Assembly: GCF_001713375.1 (NCBI RefSeq) | Contig: NZ_CP016449.1 | Location: forward strand, 558,001 to 622,000 | From: Hydrogenophaga sp. RAC07 | GTDB taxonomy: Bacteria > Pseudomonadota > Gammaproteobacteria > Burkholderiales > Burkholderiaceae_C | Direction: 5' to 3' | DNA length: 64,000 bases | Notes under the pieces: model-generated | Database searches by the model: none | What the model saw: only the letters and a program-made list of their open reading frames with translations | What the model was told of the DNA's origin: nothing | Translations under genes and position numbers: made by a program | In this document: in pieces, positions 56,990 through 64,000 of the stretch | How the letters are laid out: each line of letters starts with the position of its first letter | Numbering within the stretch: position 1 is the stretch's first letter

Positions 56990-58077
56990 CACACGCCGTT
57001 GCGCTGTTCGAGCTCGGCCAGCAGCTCGGTGCCGCGCGCCACCTGCAGGGCGTGAACCATCTCGTCCAGATCCCCTTCCATCACCTGCAGCACCTTGTAG
57101 AGCGTGAGATTGATGCGGTGGTCGGTGGTGCGGCCCTGCGGGAAGTTGTAGGTGCGGATGCGGTCGCTGCGGTCGCCGCTGCCGATCAGGCCCTTGCGCG
57201 TGGCGGCTTCCTTCGCGGCGCGCTCGCTGCGGTCTTTTTCCTGCAGCCGCGCGGTCAGCACCTGCAGGGCCTTGGCCTTGTTGCTGTGCTGGCTGCGGCC
57301 GTCCTGGCACTCGGCGGTGATGCCGGTGGGCAGGTGGGTCACGCGCACGGCCGAGTCGGTCTTGTTGATGTGCTGGCCGCCGGCGCCGCTGGCGCGGTAG
57401 GTGTCGATGCGCAGCTCGCTCGGGTTGAGCTTCACCGCCTCGGTTTCGTCGGGCTCGGGCATCACGGCCACGGTGGCTGCGCTGGTGTGGATGCGGCCTT
57501 GGGTTTCAGTGGCGGGCACGCGCTGCACGCGGTGGCCGCCCGACTCGAAACGCAGCCGGCCGTAGGCGCCGGGGCCGGCCACGCGCAACACCACCTCCTT
57601 GTAGCCACCGAGTTCGCTGGGTGATTCGCTCACCGTCTCGACCTGCCAGCCCTGCTTTTCTGCGTAGCGGGTGTACAGGCGTGCCAGGTCGCCAGCGAAC
57701 AGCGCCGATTCGTCGCCGCCGGTGCCGGCCCGAATCTCCACGAAAGCATTGCGCTCGTCGTCGGGGTCCCTGGGCAGCAGCAGCTGCTGCAGCTCGGTGT
57801 CGAGCCGGTCCATGTCGGCCTGCGCGGTGTCGATTTCCTCGCGGGCCATGTCGGCCATGTCGGCATCAGCCAGCATCTCGTTGGCGGCGGCCAGATCGGC
57901 TTCGCGCTGCAGGTAGCGGTTGAACACCTCGACCACGGTGGAGGCGTCGGCGTGTTCGCGGCTCAGCGTCTTGAAGCGCTCCAGGTTGTCCACCACGTCG
58001 GGCGCGGAGAGCAGGGCGTCGAGCTCGTGCAGGCGGGCGCGTTGGCGCAGCAGGGTGTCGCGGACGAAGGGTTTCAT
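56989..58077 (-). CDS. prfA: Peptide chain release factor 1
   Basis: The 362-residue protein has the codon-recognition segment [17 protein letters not shown], which carries the PxT-type tripeptide as PAT, and the GGQ motif in [16 protein letters not shown]. It reads UAA and UAG. It starts at the conserved [10 protein letters not shown] and lies 78 bases after hemA. The domain 1 part is full length. Confidence 0.97.
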   Translation of the reverse strand: MKPFVRDTLLRQRARLHELDALLSAPDVVDNLERFKTLSREHADASTVVEVFNRYLQREADLAAANEMLADADMADMAREEIDTAQADMDRLDTELQQLLLPRDPDDERNAFVEIRAGTGGDESALFAGDLARLYTRYAEKQGWQVETVSESPSELGGYKEVVLRVAGPGAYGRLRFESGGHRVQRVPATETQGRIHTSAATVAVMPEPDETEAVKLNPSELRIDTYRASGAGGQHINKTDSAVRVTHLPTGITAECQDGRSQHSNKAKALQVLTARLQEKDRSERAAKEAATRKGLIGSGDRSDRIRTYNFPQGRTTDHRINLTLYKVLQVMEGDLDEMVHALQVARGTELLAELEQRNGV

Positions 58078-58155
58078 GGGTGGTGAATGTCGGTGTCGGC
58101 GGGCAAGCCATCCGGCGGCAACGAACCGCGGATGGCCATGCCTTGGGGCAAGCCG

Positions 58156-59454
58156 CTAGGCCTGCGGATCGCGTGGCGACCTGGCCGAAGATTCGCGCAA
58201 AAAGAGGCGCGAGACGGTTTGTGCGGTGGCCGTTCGTGCGGCGCTGTCACCGGTGTGCAGCTCGGCCAGCGTGCCGTGCAGCATCTTCTGGGTGAGGCCT
58301 TTGGACAAGGCTTCGAGCACGGCTTCCACCGGTTCGCCCTTGGCCAGCATGCGGCGTGCGCGGGCGAGCTCCACCGCGCGCCACTCATCGGCCTGTGCGT
58401 TGATCTGCTGGATCAGGGGCACCACGCCGCTGGCGGGGTTGCGTTGCTCCATCCAGTTCATGAAGCTGGCCACGCCGGCGTCGATGATCACCTCGGCCTG
58501 GGCCACGGCGGCCTGGCGGTTCTCTTTGCCGGTCTGCACCACGGTGGCCAGGTCGTCCACCGTGTAGAGGTACACGTCGGTCAGCGCCTTCACTTCAAAT
58601 TCGATGTCGCGCGGCACGGCCAGGTCGACCATGAACATGGGGCGGTAGCGGCGTTTCTTCAGAGCCCGCTCCACGGCACCCAGGCCGATGATGGGCAGCG
58701 TGCTGGCGGTGCAGCTGATGACGGCGTCGAACTCGTGCAGGCGGTCGGGCAGGTCGGCCAGGCGGATCACCTGCGCGCCAAAGCGGTTGGCCAGTTTTTC
58801 GCCGCGCTCCAGCGTGCGGTTGGCGATTGCCATGCTCTTGGGCGTTTTGGCGGCGAAGTGGGTGGCGGCGAGTTCGATCATTTCGCCCGCGCCGACGAAC
58901 AGCACGCGGATGTCTTTCAGGTCTTCGAACAACTGCGAGGCCAGGCGCACAGCGGCGGCGGTCATGCTGATGGAGTGGGCGCCGATTTCGGTGGAGCTGC
59001 GCACCTCCTTGGCCACGGCAAACGAGCGCTGGAACAACTGGTGCAGCGTGCTGCCGAGCGCTCCCGCGTCGTTGGCCGCGCGCACGGCGTCTTTCATCTG
59101 GCCCAGGATCTGCGCTTCGCCCAGCACCATGCTGTCCAGACCGCTGGCCACGCGAAACGCGTGGCGGGCGGCCTGGTCGTCGCGCAGCACATAGGCGTGG
59201 TCGCGCAGCACATGGGTGCTGACGCCACCGGTCTGGGCCAGCCAGTCCAGCGTGGGGTCCACGGCGGACGCGTCGCCCGCGCCGTAGAGCTCGGTGCGGT
59301 TGCAGGTGGAGAGCAGGGTGGCCTCGGGTTGGCGCGCCAGACTCTGGCGGTAACCGTCGAGCGTGGGCTGGATCTGGTCGAGCGCAAACGCAAAACGGCC
59401 CCGCAAATCGAGCGGAGCCGTGTGATGGTTGATGCCGAGGGTCCAGACAGACAT
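58156..59454 (-). CDS. hemA: Glutamyl-tRNA reductase
   Basis: The 432-residue enzyme has the N-terminal [16 protein letters not shown], the catalytic Cys in [12 protein letters not shown], the NADPH loop [17 protein letters not shown] and the C-terminal dimerisation helices. It makes glutamate-1-semialdehyde from Glu-tRNA, the first step of tetrapyrrole synthesis. A perfect TATAAT lies 6 bases before the ATG with a -35 at 18 bases spacing, implying a leaderless transcript. It leads the hemA-prfA-prmC-grxD run. Confidence 0.96.
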   Translation of the reverse strand: MSVWTLGINHHTAPLDLRGRFAFALDQIQPTLDGYRQSLARQPEATLLSTCNRTELYGAGDASAVDPTLDWLAQTGGVSTHVLRDHAYVLRDDQAARHAFRVASGLDSMVLGEAQILGQMKDAVRAANDAGALGSTLHQLFQRSFAVAKEVRSSTEIGAHSISMTAAAVRLASQLFEDLKDIRVLFVGAGEMIELAATHFAAKTPKSMAIANRTLERGEKLANRFGAQVIRLADLPDRLHEFDAVISCTASTLPIIGLGAVERALKKRRYRPMFMVDLAVPRDIEFEVKALTDVYLYTVDDLATVVQTGKENRQAAVAQAEVIIDAGVASFMNWMEQRNPASGVVPLIQQINAQADEWRAVELARARRMLAKGEPVEAVLEALSKGLTQKMLHGTLAELHTGDSAARTATAQTVSRLFLRESSARSPRDPQA

Positions 59455-59460
59455 GCGCGG

Positions 59461-59490
59461 ATTATAAAATTGATCGCTTATGCATGTCAC
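59461..59490 (-). promoter_or_regulatory. Strong sigma70-like promoter of hemA, leaderless spacing
   Basis: On the minus strand GTGACA (59490-59485) matches the -35 at 5 of 6, the spacer is 18 bases and TATAAT (59466-59461) is a perfect -10. Only 6 bases, CCGCGC, separate it from the hemA ATG at 59454, so the start site is expected at the start codon itself. Confidence 0.6.
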
Positions 59491-59502
59491 TGTCAACTCT
59501 CA

Positions 59503-59769
59503 ATGACACCTTTGTCTGTCTTGGCCCATCTCGCGGGTTTTGTGGCGCCCGCGCTGGGCGTGGGTATGTTCTTGTGGGCCGGCCTGCGCATCCGCCGGAA
59601 AAGCCGACCGGGTATTGGCAGCGCCATGCAACTTTCGCTGCTGTGTGTTGCCGGTATTGGGGTGCTGCTCGTGGGTCTGGTGTACTTTGGCCGCGACGGC
59701 AAGATCGCCACCTACGCGGCCCTGGTGCTGGTTCAGGGCACGTTGGCCTGGTGGCTGCGCGGGCGCTGA
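59503..59769 (+). CDS. Small membrane protein of unknown function
   Basis: The 88-residue protein has three hydrophobic helices (about residues 10-28, 43-60 and 68-84) separated by RIRRKSRPG and GRDGK. No family is recognised. It starts 48 bases from the divergent hemA start and ends 13 bases before the ugpQ stop. Similar small membrane genes sit next to hemA in related genomes, but I cannot confirm that here. Confidence 0.6.
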   Translation: MTPLSVLAHLAGFVAPALGVGMFLWAGLRIRRKSRPGIGSAMQLSLLCVAGIGVLLVGLVYFGRDGKIATYAALVLVQGTLAWWLRGR

Positions 59770-59782
59770 ATCGGGCGCCGAT

Positions 59783-60541
59783 TCAGGCGCCCGGCGCGAA
59801 CAGATCCACGCGGTCGGTGATGATGCCGTCCAGGCCCAGATCCAGCAGGCGCCGGGCCGCCCAGTCGTCGTTCACCGTGTAGGCCAGTGTGCGCAGGCCG
59901 TGTTCGCGGGTGGTGGCCACCAGCGCGGTGTCCCACAGCGCGTGGTTGCAGACGATGGCCACACACTCCAGCGAGCGGGCCACGTCCAGCCAGCCATCCC
60001 ACAATGTGTCCAGCAGCAGGCCGCGCGGCAGTTCGGGCGCGGTGAACATCGCGCCTTGCAAGGCTTCGGGCCGGAACGAGGTGAGCAGCGGGAGGCGGTC
60101 CGGTTGGTCTTTCCACAACCGCTGCGCTGCAGCCGCCACGGCCCGGCCGGTTTGCGCTTCCAGGCCCGGTGTGGGCTTGATCTCGATGTTGAGCCAGCAG
60201 GCGTTGGCCTGGCAAAAACGCGCCACGCCTTCCAGCGTGGCCAGGGGTTCCCCCGCGAAGCCGCGTGAATGCCAGCTGCCCGCGTCGAGCTGGCTCAAGG
60301 CACTCCACGACTGGTCGCCGCCGATACCTCGGCCGTTGCTGGTGCGGTTGAGCGTGTCGTCGTGCAGCAGGAACACCACGCCGTCGGCACTGAGCTTGGC
60401 GTCGCACTCGAACATGCGGTAGCCGTGGGAGGCGCCCAGCCGGAACGCGGCCAGGGTGTTTTCAGGCGCGAGCTTTCCCGCGCCGCGGTGGGCAATCCAA
60501 CGGGGATAGGGCCAGGCCGCTTTCTGATCCGCCACGTTCAC
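59783..60541 (-). CDS. ugpQ: Glycerophosphodiester phosphodiesterase UgpQ
   Basis: The 252-residue GDPD-fold enzyme has the metal-binding [17 protein letters not shown]-type [20 protein letters not shown] and IEIKPT. It hydrolyses glycerophosphodiesters to glycerol-3-phosphate and an alcohol in the cytoplasm. The start is a GTG that overlaps the ugpC stop as GTGA, so it is coupled to the transporter and is the last gene of the ugp operon. Confidence 0.93.
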   Translation of the reverse strand: MNVADQKAAWPYPRWIAHRGAGKLAPENTLAAFRLGASHGYRMFECDAKLSADGVVFLLHDDTLNRTSNGRGIGGDQSWSALSQLDAGSWHSRGFAGEPLATLEGVARFCQANACWLNIEIKPTPGLEAQTGRAVAAAAQRLWKDQPDRLPLLTSFRPEALQGAMFTAPELPRGLLLDTLWDGWLDVARSLECVAIVCNHALWDTALVATTREHGLRTLAYTVNDDWAARRLLDLGLDGIITDRVDLFAPGA

Positions 60542-61542
60542 ACCCGCTTGCCTGTCTCAGCGTCAAACCAATGCAGCCGATCCAGCCGCGGCTGGGCTTG
60601 GATGGTGCTGCCCACCAGCGGTGCGCCCTGGTCCTCGTGGGTGCGGATGATGAGCTTTTCGTCGCCCAGGCGCACATGCACCAGGCGCTCGGCACCCAGC
60701 AGTTCCACGGTATCCACGTGCAGGGCCCAGCCTTCGGTGCCGATGTCCAGGTGCTCGGGGCGCACGCCCAGAATCTGGCCTGGTTTGCCGCCCGGGGCGT
60801 TCTTGAGCAGGTTCATGGGCGGCGAGCCGATGAAGCTGGCGACGAACGTGGTGGCGGGGCGCGAGTACACCTCCTCGGGGGTGCCGAACTGCTCCATGTT
60901 GCCGGCGTTCATCACGATCATGCGTTCGGCCAGGGTCATGGCCTCCACCTGGTCGTGCGTGACGAACAGGCTGGTGATGCCAAGTTCGCGGTGCAGCTTC
61001 TGGATCTCCAGGCGCGTCTGGGCGCGCAGCTTGGCGTCGAGGTTGGACAGCGGCTCATCAAACAGGAACACCTGAGGCTGGCGCACGATGGCGCGGCCCA
61101 TGGCCACGCGCTGGCGCTGCCCGCCCGAGAGTTCGCGCGGCTTGCGCTCCAGCAGGTGACCCAGCTCCAGGATGCCGGCGGCCTTGTCCACACGCTGCTT
61201 GATCTCGGCGATCGGCACTTTCTTGATCTTCAAGCCATAGGCCATGTTGTCGAACACGGTCATGTGCGGATACAGCGCGTAGTTCTGGAACACCATCGCG
61301 ATGTCGCGCTCGGCCGGCTCCAGTTCGTTGACGACACGCTCGCCGATGCAGATGTCGCCACCGCTGATTTCTTCGAGCCCGGCGACCATGCGCAACAGGG
61401 TGGATTTGCCGCAACCCGACGGGCCGACGATGACAATGAATTCGCCGTTGGAGATTTCGGCATTGACGCCGTGGATGACTTGCAGCTCGGTCTTGCCGGA
61501 GCCATAACGTTTGACGACGTTGCGCAGGGAAATGGAGGCCAT
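60538..61542 (-). CDS. ugpC: Glycerol-3-phosphate ABC transporter ATPase UgpC
   Basis: The 334-residue ATPase has Walker [13 protein letters not shown], the signature [14 protein letters not shown], Walker [17 protein letters not shown] and a C-terminal TOBE/regulatory domain (about residues 240-330; [10 protein letters not shown]). It energises uptake of sn-glycerol-3-phosphate or glycerophosphodiesters by UgpAE. It lies 8 bases after ugpE. The start [14 protein letters not shown] is conserved. Confidence 0.94.
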   Translation of the reverse strand: MASISLRNVVKRYGSGKTELQVIHGVNAEISNGEFIVIVGPSGCGKSTLLRMVAGLEEISGGDICIGERVVNELEPAERDIAMVFQNYALYPHMTVFDNMAYGLKIKKVPIAEIKQRVDKAAGILELGHLLERKPRELSGGQRQRVAMGRAIVRQPQVFLFDEPLSNLDAKLRAQTRLEIQKLHRELGITSLFVTHDQVEAMTLAERMIVMNAGNMEQFGTPEEVYSRPATTFVASFIGSPPMNLLKNAPGGKPGQILGVRPEHLDIGTEGWALHVDTVELLGAERLVHVRLGDEKLIIRTHEDQGAPLVGSTIQAQPRLDRLHWFDAETGKRV

Positions 61543-61550
61543 GTTTGTCT

Positions 61551-62405
61551 TTACTTTTCGGTGTCTACCAGGCCCTTGACGAACCAGCGTTGCATGAAGA
61601 TCACGACCAGCGCCGGCGGCAGCATGGCCAGGATGGCGGTGGCCATCACCACGTTCCATTCGGTGTACGAATCCCCCGAAATGAGCCGCTTGATGCCCAT
61701 GACCACCGGGTACATGGATTCTTCCGTGGTCACCAGCAGCGGCCACAGGTACTGGTTCCAGCCGTAGATGAACTGGATCACGAACAGCGCGGCGATCGAG
61801 GTCTTGGACAGCGGCAGCAGCACATCCTTGAAGAAGCGCATGGGGCCCGCGCCGTCCATGCGCGCCGCCTCCACCAGCTCATCGGGCACGGTCAGGAAAA
61901 ACTGCCGGAACAGGAAGGTGGCGGTGGCCGACGCAATGAGCGGCACCGTCAAACCGGCGTAGGTGTTGAGCATGCCCAGGTTGGCCACCACCTCGTAGGT
62001 TGGACCGATGCGCACTTCCACCGGCAGCATCAGGGTCACGAAGATCATCCAGAACACCAGGTTACGCATCGGGAAGCGGAAATACACGATGGCAAAGGCC
62101 GAGAGCAGCGAGATGGCGATCTTGCCGATGGTGATCACCAGCGCGCTCACCAGACTGACCCACATCATGGGCGCAGCCGCGGGAATGCGGCTGCCGGCTT
62201 CCGTTTCGCCACCGAAGAGCGCGGTGCGGTAGGTTTCCAGCATGTTGTTGCCGGGCACCAGCGACATGGGGAAAGACTGGGCAATCTGCTCCGAGGTCTG
62301 CGTGGAGCCGACCAGGGTGATGTAGAGCGGGAAGCCGACGATGAGCACGCCGAGGATGAGAACGACGTGGGACAGGACCGTGAGGCCGGGGCGTTTTTCG
62401 ATCAT
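61551..62405 (-). CDS. ugpE: Glycerol-3-phosphate ABC transporter permease UgpE
   Basis: The 284-residue permease has six helices and the EAA loop [22 protein letters not shown], contacting UgpC. The N-terminal [20 protein letters not shown] and [19 protein letters not shown] near the end are UgpE-like. It overlaps the ugpA stop as TGATG and pairs with UgpA. Confidence 0.94.
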   Translation of the reverse strand: MIEKRPGLTVLSHVVLILGVLIVGFPLYITLVGSTQTSEQIAQSFPMSLVPGNNMLETYRTALFGGETEAGSRIPAAAPMMWVSLVSALVITIGKIAISLLSAFAIVYFRFPMRNLVFWMIFVTLMLPVEVRIGPTYEVVANLGMLNTYAGLTVPLIASATATFLFRQFFLTVPDELVEAARMDGAGPMRFFKDVLLPLSKTSIAALFVIQFIYGWNQYLWPLLVTTEESMYPVVMGIKRLISGDSYTEWNVVMATAILAMLPPALVVIFMQRWFVKGLVDTEK

Positions 62406-63286
62406 CAGTACTGCACCTTTTTCTCGACGAAGCGGAACTGGATCACCGTGAGCGTGATGACCACCACCATGAGCACCACCGACTGCGCGGCCGAGCCGCC
62501 CATGTCGAGCGCCTTGAAGCCGTCGTAGTAGACCTTGTAGACCAGGATGGCCGTGTCCTTGCCCGGGCCACCCTGCGTGGTGGCGTCGACGATGCCGAAG
62601 GTGTCGAAGAAGGCGTAGACGATGTTGATCACCAGCAGGAAGAAGGTGGTAGGCGAGAGCAGCGGGAACACGATGGACCAGAAGCGGCGCCACGGGCCCG
62701 CACCGTCGATGGCGGCGGCTTCAATCAACGATTTGGGAATCGACTGCAGGCCGGCCAGGAAGAACAGGAAGTTGTAGGAGATCTGCTTCCACACGGCAGC
62801 CGCCACGATCAGGGTCATGGCGTGGTCGGCGTCGAGCAGGTGGTTCCACTCGATGCCCACCGCGCGCAGGTAGTAAGCCACCACGCCCATGGGCGAGGCG
62901 AACATGAACAACCACAACACGCCGGCCACCACGGGCGCCACGGCGTAGGGCCAGATCAGCAGCGTCTTGTAGACGCCCGAACCCTTGAGCACGCGGTCGG
63001 CGTACACGGCCAGCAGCAGGGCAATCGACAGACCGATCACGGCCACCAGGAGCGAAAACACCGCGGTGGTGGTAAAGGAGGCGAGGTAGGTGTCGTCGGC
63101 CCACAGACGCCGGAAATTCTCCAGGCCCACGAACTCGGTGGACAGGCCAAAGGGATCCTGGGTCAACAGGCTCTGGTACAGCGCCTGGGCGGCGGGCCAG
63201 AAAAAGAACACCAGCACGATGGTCATCTGCGGCGCGATCAGCGCCCAGGGCAGCCACGAGGACTTGAACCGAACACGTTTTTCCAT
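62405..63286 (-). CDS. ugpA: Glycerol-3-phosphate ABC transporter permease UgpA
   Basis: The 293-residue permease has six helices with [20 protein letters not shown] at the start, the family-typical periplasmic [13 protein letters not shown] and the EAA loop [22 protein letters not shown]. It forms the channel with UgpE. A terminator-like hairpin lies in the 108-base gap after ugpB, so part of the ugpB transcripts may stop before ugpA. Confidence 0.94.
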   Translation of the reverse strand: MEKRVRFKSSWLPWALIAPQMTIVLVFFFWPAAQALYQSLLTQDPFGLSTEFVGLENFRRLWADDTYLASFTTTAVFSLLVAVIGLSIALLLAVYADRVLKGSGVYKTLLIWPYAVAPVVAGVLWLFMFASPMGVVAYYLRAVGIEWNHLLDADHAMTLIVAAAVWKQISYNFLFFLAGLQSIPKSLIEAAAIDGAGPWRRFWSIVFPLLSPTTFFLLVINIVYAFFDTFGIVDATTQGGPGKDTAILVYKVYYDGFKALDMGGSAAQSVVLMVVVITLTVIQFRFVEKKVQY

Positions 63287-63323
63287 GGGGCTCTCAGTTC
63301 AAAAAAGGAGAGGACATTCAACG

Positions 63324-63364
63324 AAAAACCCGCCCCGACCGGTGGTGCCGGCGATGGGGCGGGT
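63324..63364 (-). terminator. Terminator-like hairpin between ugpB and ugpA
   Basis: On the minus strand the stem ACCCGCCCC (63364-63356) pairs with GGGGCGGGT (63336-63328), with an inner CCGGC/GCCGG-like fold, and a T run at 63328-63324 follows. Partial termination would give more of the binding protein than of the membrane genes. Confidence 0.75.
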
Positions 63365-63394
63365 GGGGCACCGCGAAGTGCCCGGCCGAGAATA

Positions 63395-64000
63395 TCAGGA
63401 CTTGTTGGCTTTTTCGAAGCGTTCCAGCTGCTCGTTGCCGCGTTTCACGGCGGCGTCCAGGGCTTCCTTGGCCGTCTTCTTGCCAGCCCAGACCTGCTCC
63501 AGTTCTTCGTCGTTGATGGTGCGGATCTGCACGAAATTGCCCAGGCGGATGCCGCGTGACTTGTCGGTGGTCTTGCGGATCATCTGCGTGACCGACACGT
63601 CGGTGCCTGGGTTCTGCTTGTAGAAGCCGCTGGTGTCGGTCAGCTTGAACGACTCCAGGGTCACCGGCAGGTAACCGGTGCGCTGGTGGCTCTTGGCGGC
63701 TTCAGCCGGCTTGGACAGGTGGGCGAAGAACTGGGCCACGCCCTTGTACTCGTCCGCCTTCTTGCCCGACATCACCCACAGGCTCGCGCCACCAATCACC
63801 GTGTTCTGCGGTGCGCCGGCCACGTCAGGGTAGTAGGGCAGGGTGCCAATGCCGGAGGCGAACTTGCTGTTGCGCTTGATGTTGCCGTACAGCGCGGACG
63901 ATCCGGTTGTCATGGCGCACTCGCCCGAGACGAAGGTGGCGTCTGCTGCATTGCCACGGCCTTTGTAGACGAAGAGGCCGGTCTTGGCCATGTTGGCCAG
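63395..64000 (-). CDS. ugpB: Glycerol-3-phosphate ABC transporter binding protein UgpB, C-terminal part
   Basis: About 202 C-terminal residues are visible, with the beginning beyond the window. The segment GASLWVMSGKKADEYKGVAQFFAHLSKP and the late GYLPVTLESFKL match extracellular solute-binding proteins of the UgpB type. It captures glycerol-3-phosphate or glycerophosphodiesters in the periplasm for UgpAEC. The gene is first in the operon order ugpB-A-E-C-Q. Signal peptide and start cannot be assessed. Confidence 0.9.
   Translation of the reverse strand: MANMAKTGLFVYKGRGNAADATFVSGECAMTTGSSALYGNIKRNSKFASGIGTLPYYPDVAGAPQNTVIGGASLWVMSGKKADEYKGVAQFFAHLSKPAEAAKSHQRTGYLPVTLESFKLTDTSGFYKQNPGTDVSVTQMIRKTTDKSRGIRLGNFVQIRTINDEELEQVWAGKKTAKEALDAAVKRGNEQLERFEKANKS

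Overview
The window looks like an ordinary chromosomal stretch of a high-GC betaproteobacterium, most likely a member of the Comamonadaceae (Hydrogenophaga/Acidovorax/Polaromonas type). The reasons are the strong GC bias at third codon positions, Burkholderiales-type gene neighbours (ribF-ileS-lspA, hemA-prfA-prmC-grxD, trxB next to a Crp-type regulator and ftsK-lolA-rarA, argH next to an algZ/algR pair), a Bug-type extracytoplasmic binding protein, and branched-chain amino acid and glycerol-3-phosphate ABC operons. Species cannot be fixed from sequence reading alone. I see no rRNA, tRNA, CRISPR array, prophage or insertion sequence.

Layout. 1-1.5 kb: an FMN-dependent 2-hydroxyacid dehydrogenase coupled to a truncated-looking RskA-type protein. 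1.6-5.7 kb: a LysR regulator followed by an enolase-superfamily enzyme, a Bug binding protein and an arylmalonate-decarboxylase homologue, which looks like an uptake and decarboxylation module for a malonate-type acid. 5.7-8.1 kb: a two-domain kinase and a hemerythrin facing a small secreted protein, with an FNR/ANR-like box between them. 8.1-11.6 kb: argH and an algZ/algR-like two-component pair. 11.6-21.2 kb: DNA repair (deoxyinosine glycosylase, TatD, RecJ), lipoprotein sorting (LolC, LolD), a META lipoprotein and an orphan GspE-type ATPase. 21.2-29.3 kb: two EamA exporters, an atypical SDR, quinone oxidoreductase, aminotransferase and Na/Pi symporter. 28.8-33.4 kb: ribF-ileS-lspA. 33.6-43.8 kb: HNH nuclease, esterase, acyl-CoA dehydrogenase pair, YceH, PurN, PrfC, RsmB-type methylase and a fatty acid desaturase. 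43.9-50.7 kb: rpmB-rpmG, trxB, Crp, ftsK, lolA, rarA. 51-55.6 kb: livHMGF and a protease-less Lon-like ATPase. 55.8-59.5 kb: hemA-prfA-prmC-grxD. 59.8-64 kb: ugpB-ugpA-ugpE-ugpC-ugpQ, with ugpB running off the end.

The most unusual signal is not a gene. Three intergenic elements (18.3, 18.45 and 25.8 kb) share an invariant core, but the flanking arms and an inner stem differ between copies while staying self-complementary within each copy. A second family (14.15 and 23.6 kb) shows the same behaviour: fixed loop, different but complementary arms. Such covariation argues for a selected nucleic-acid structure. Several genes also carry a -10-like hexamer 6-7 bases before the start codon, suggesting leaderless transcripts.
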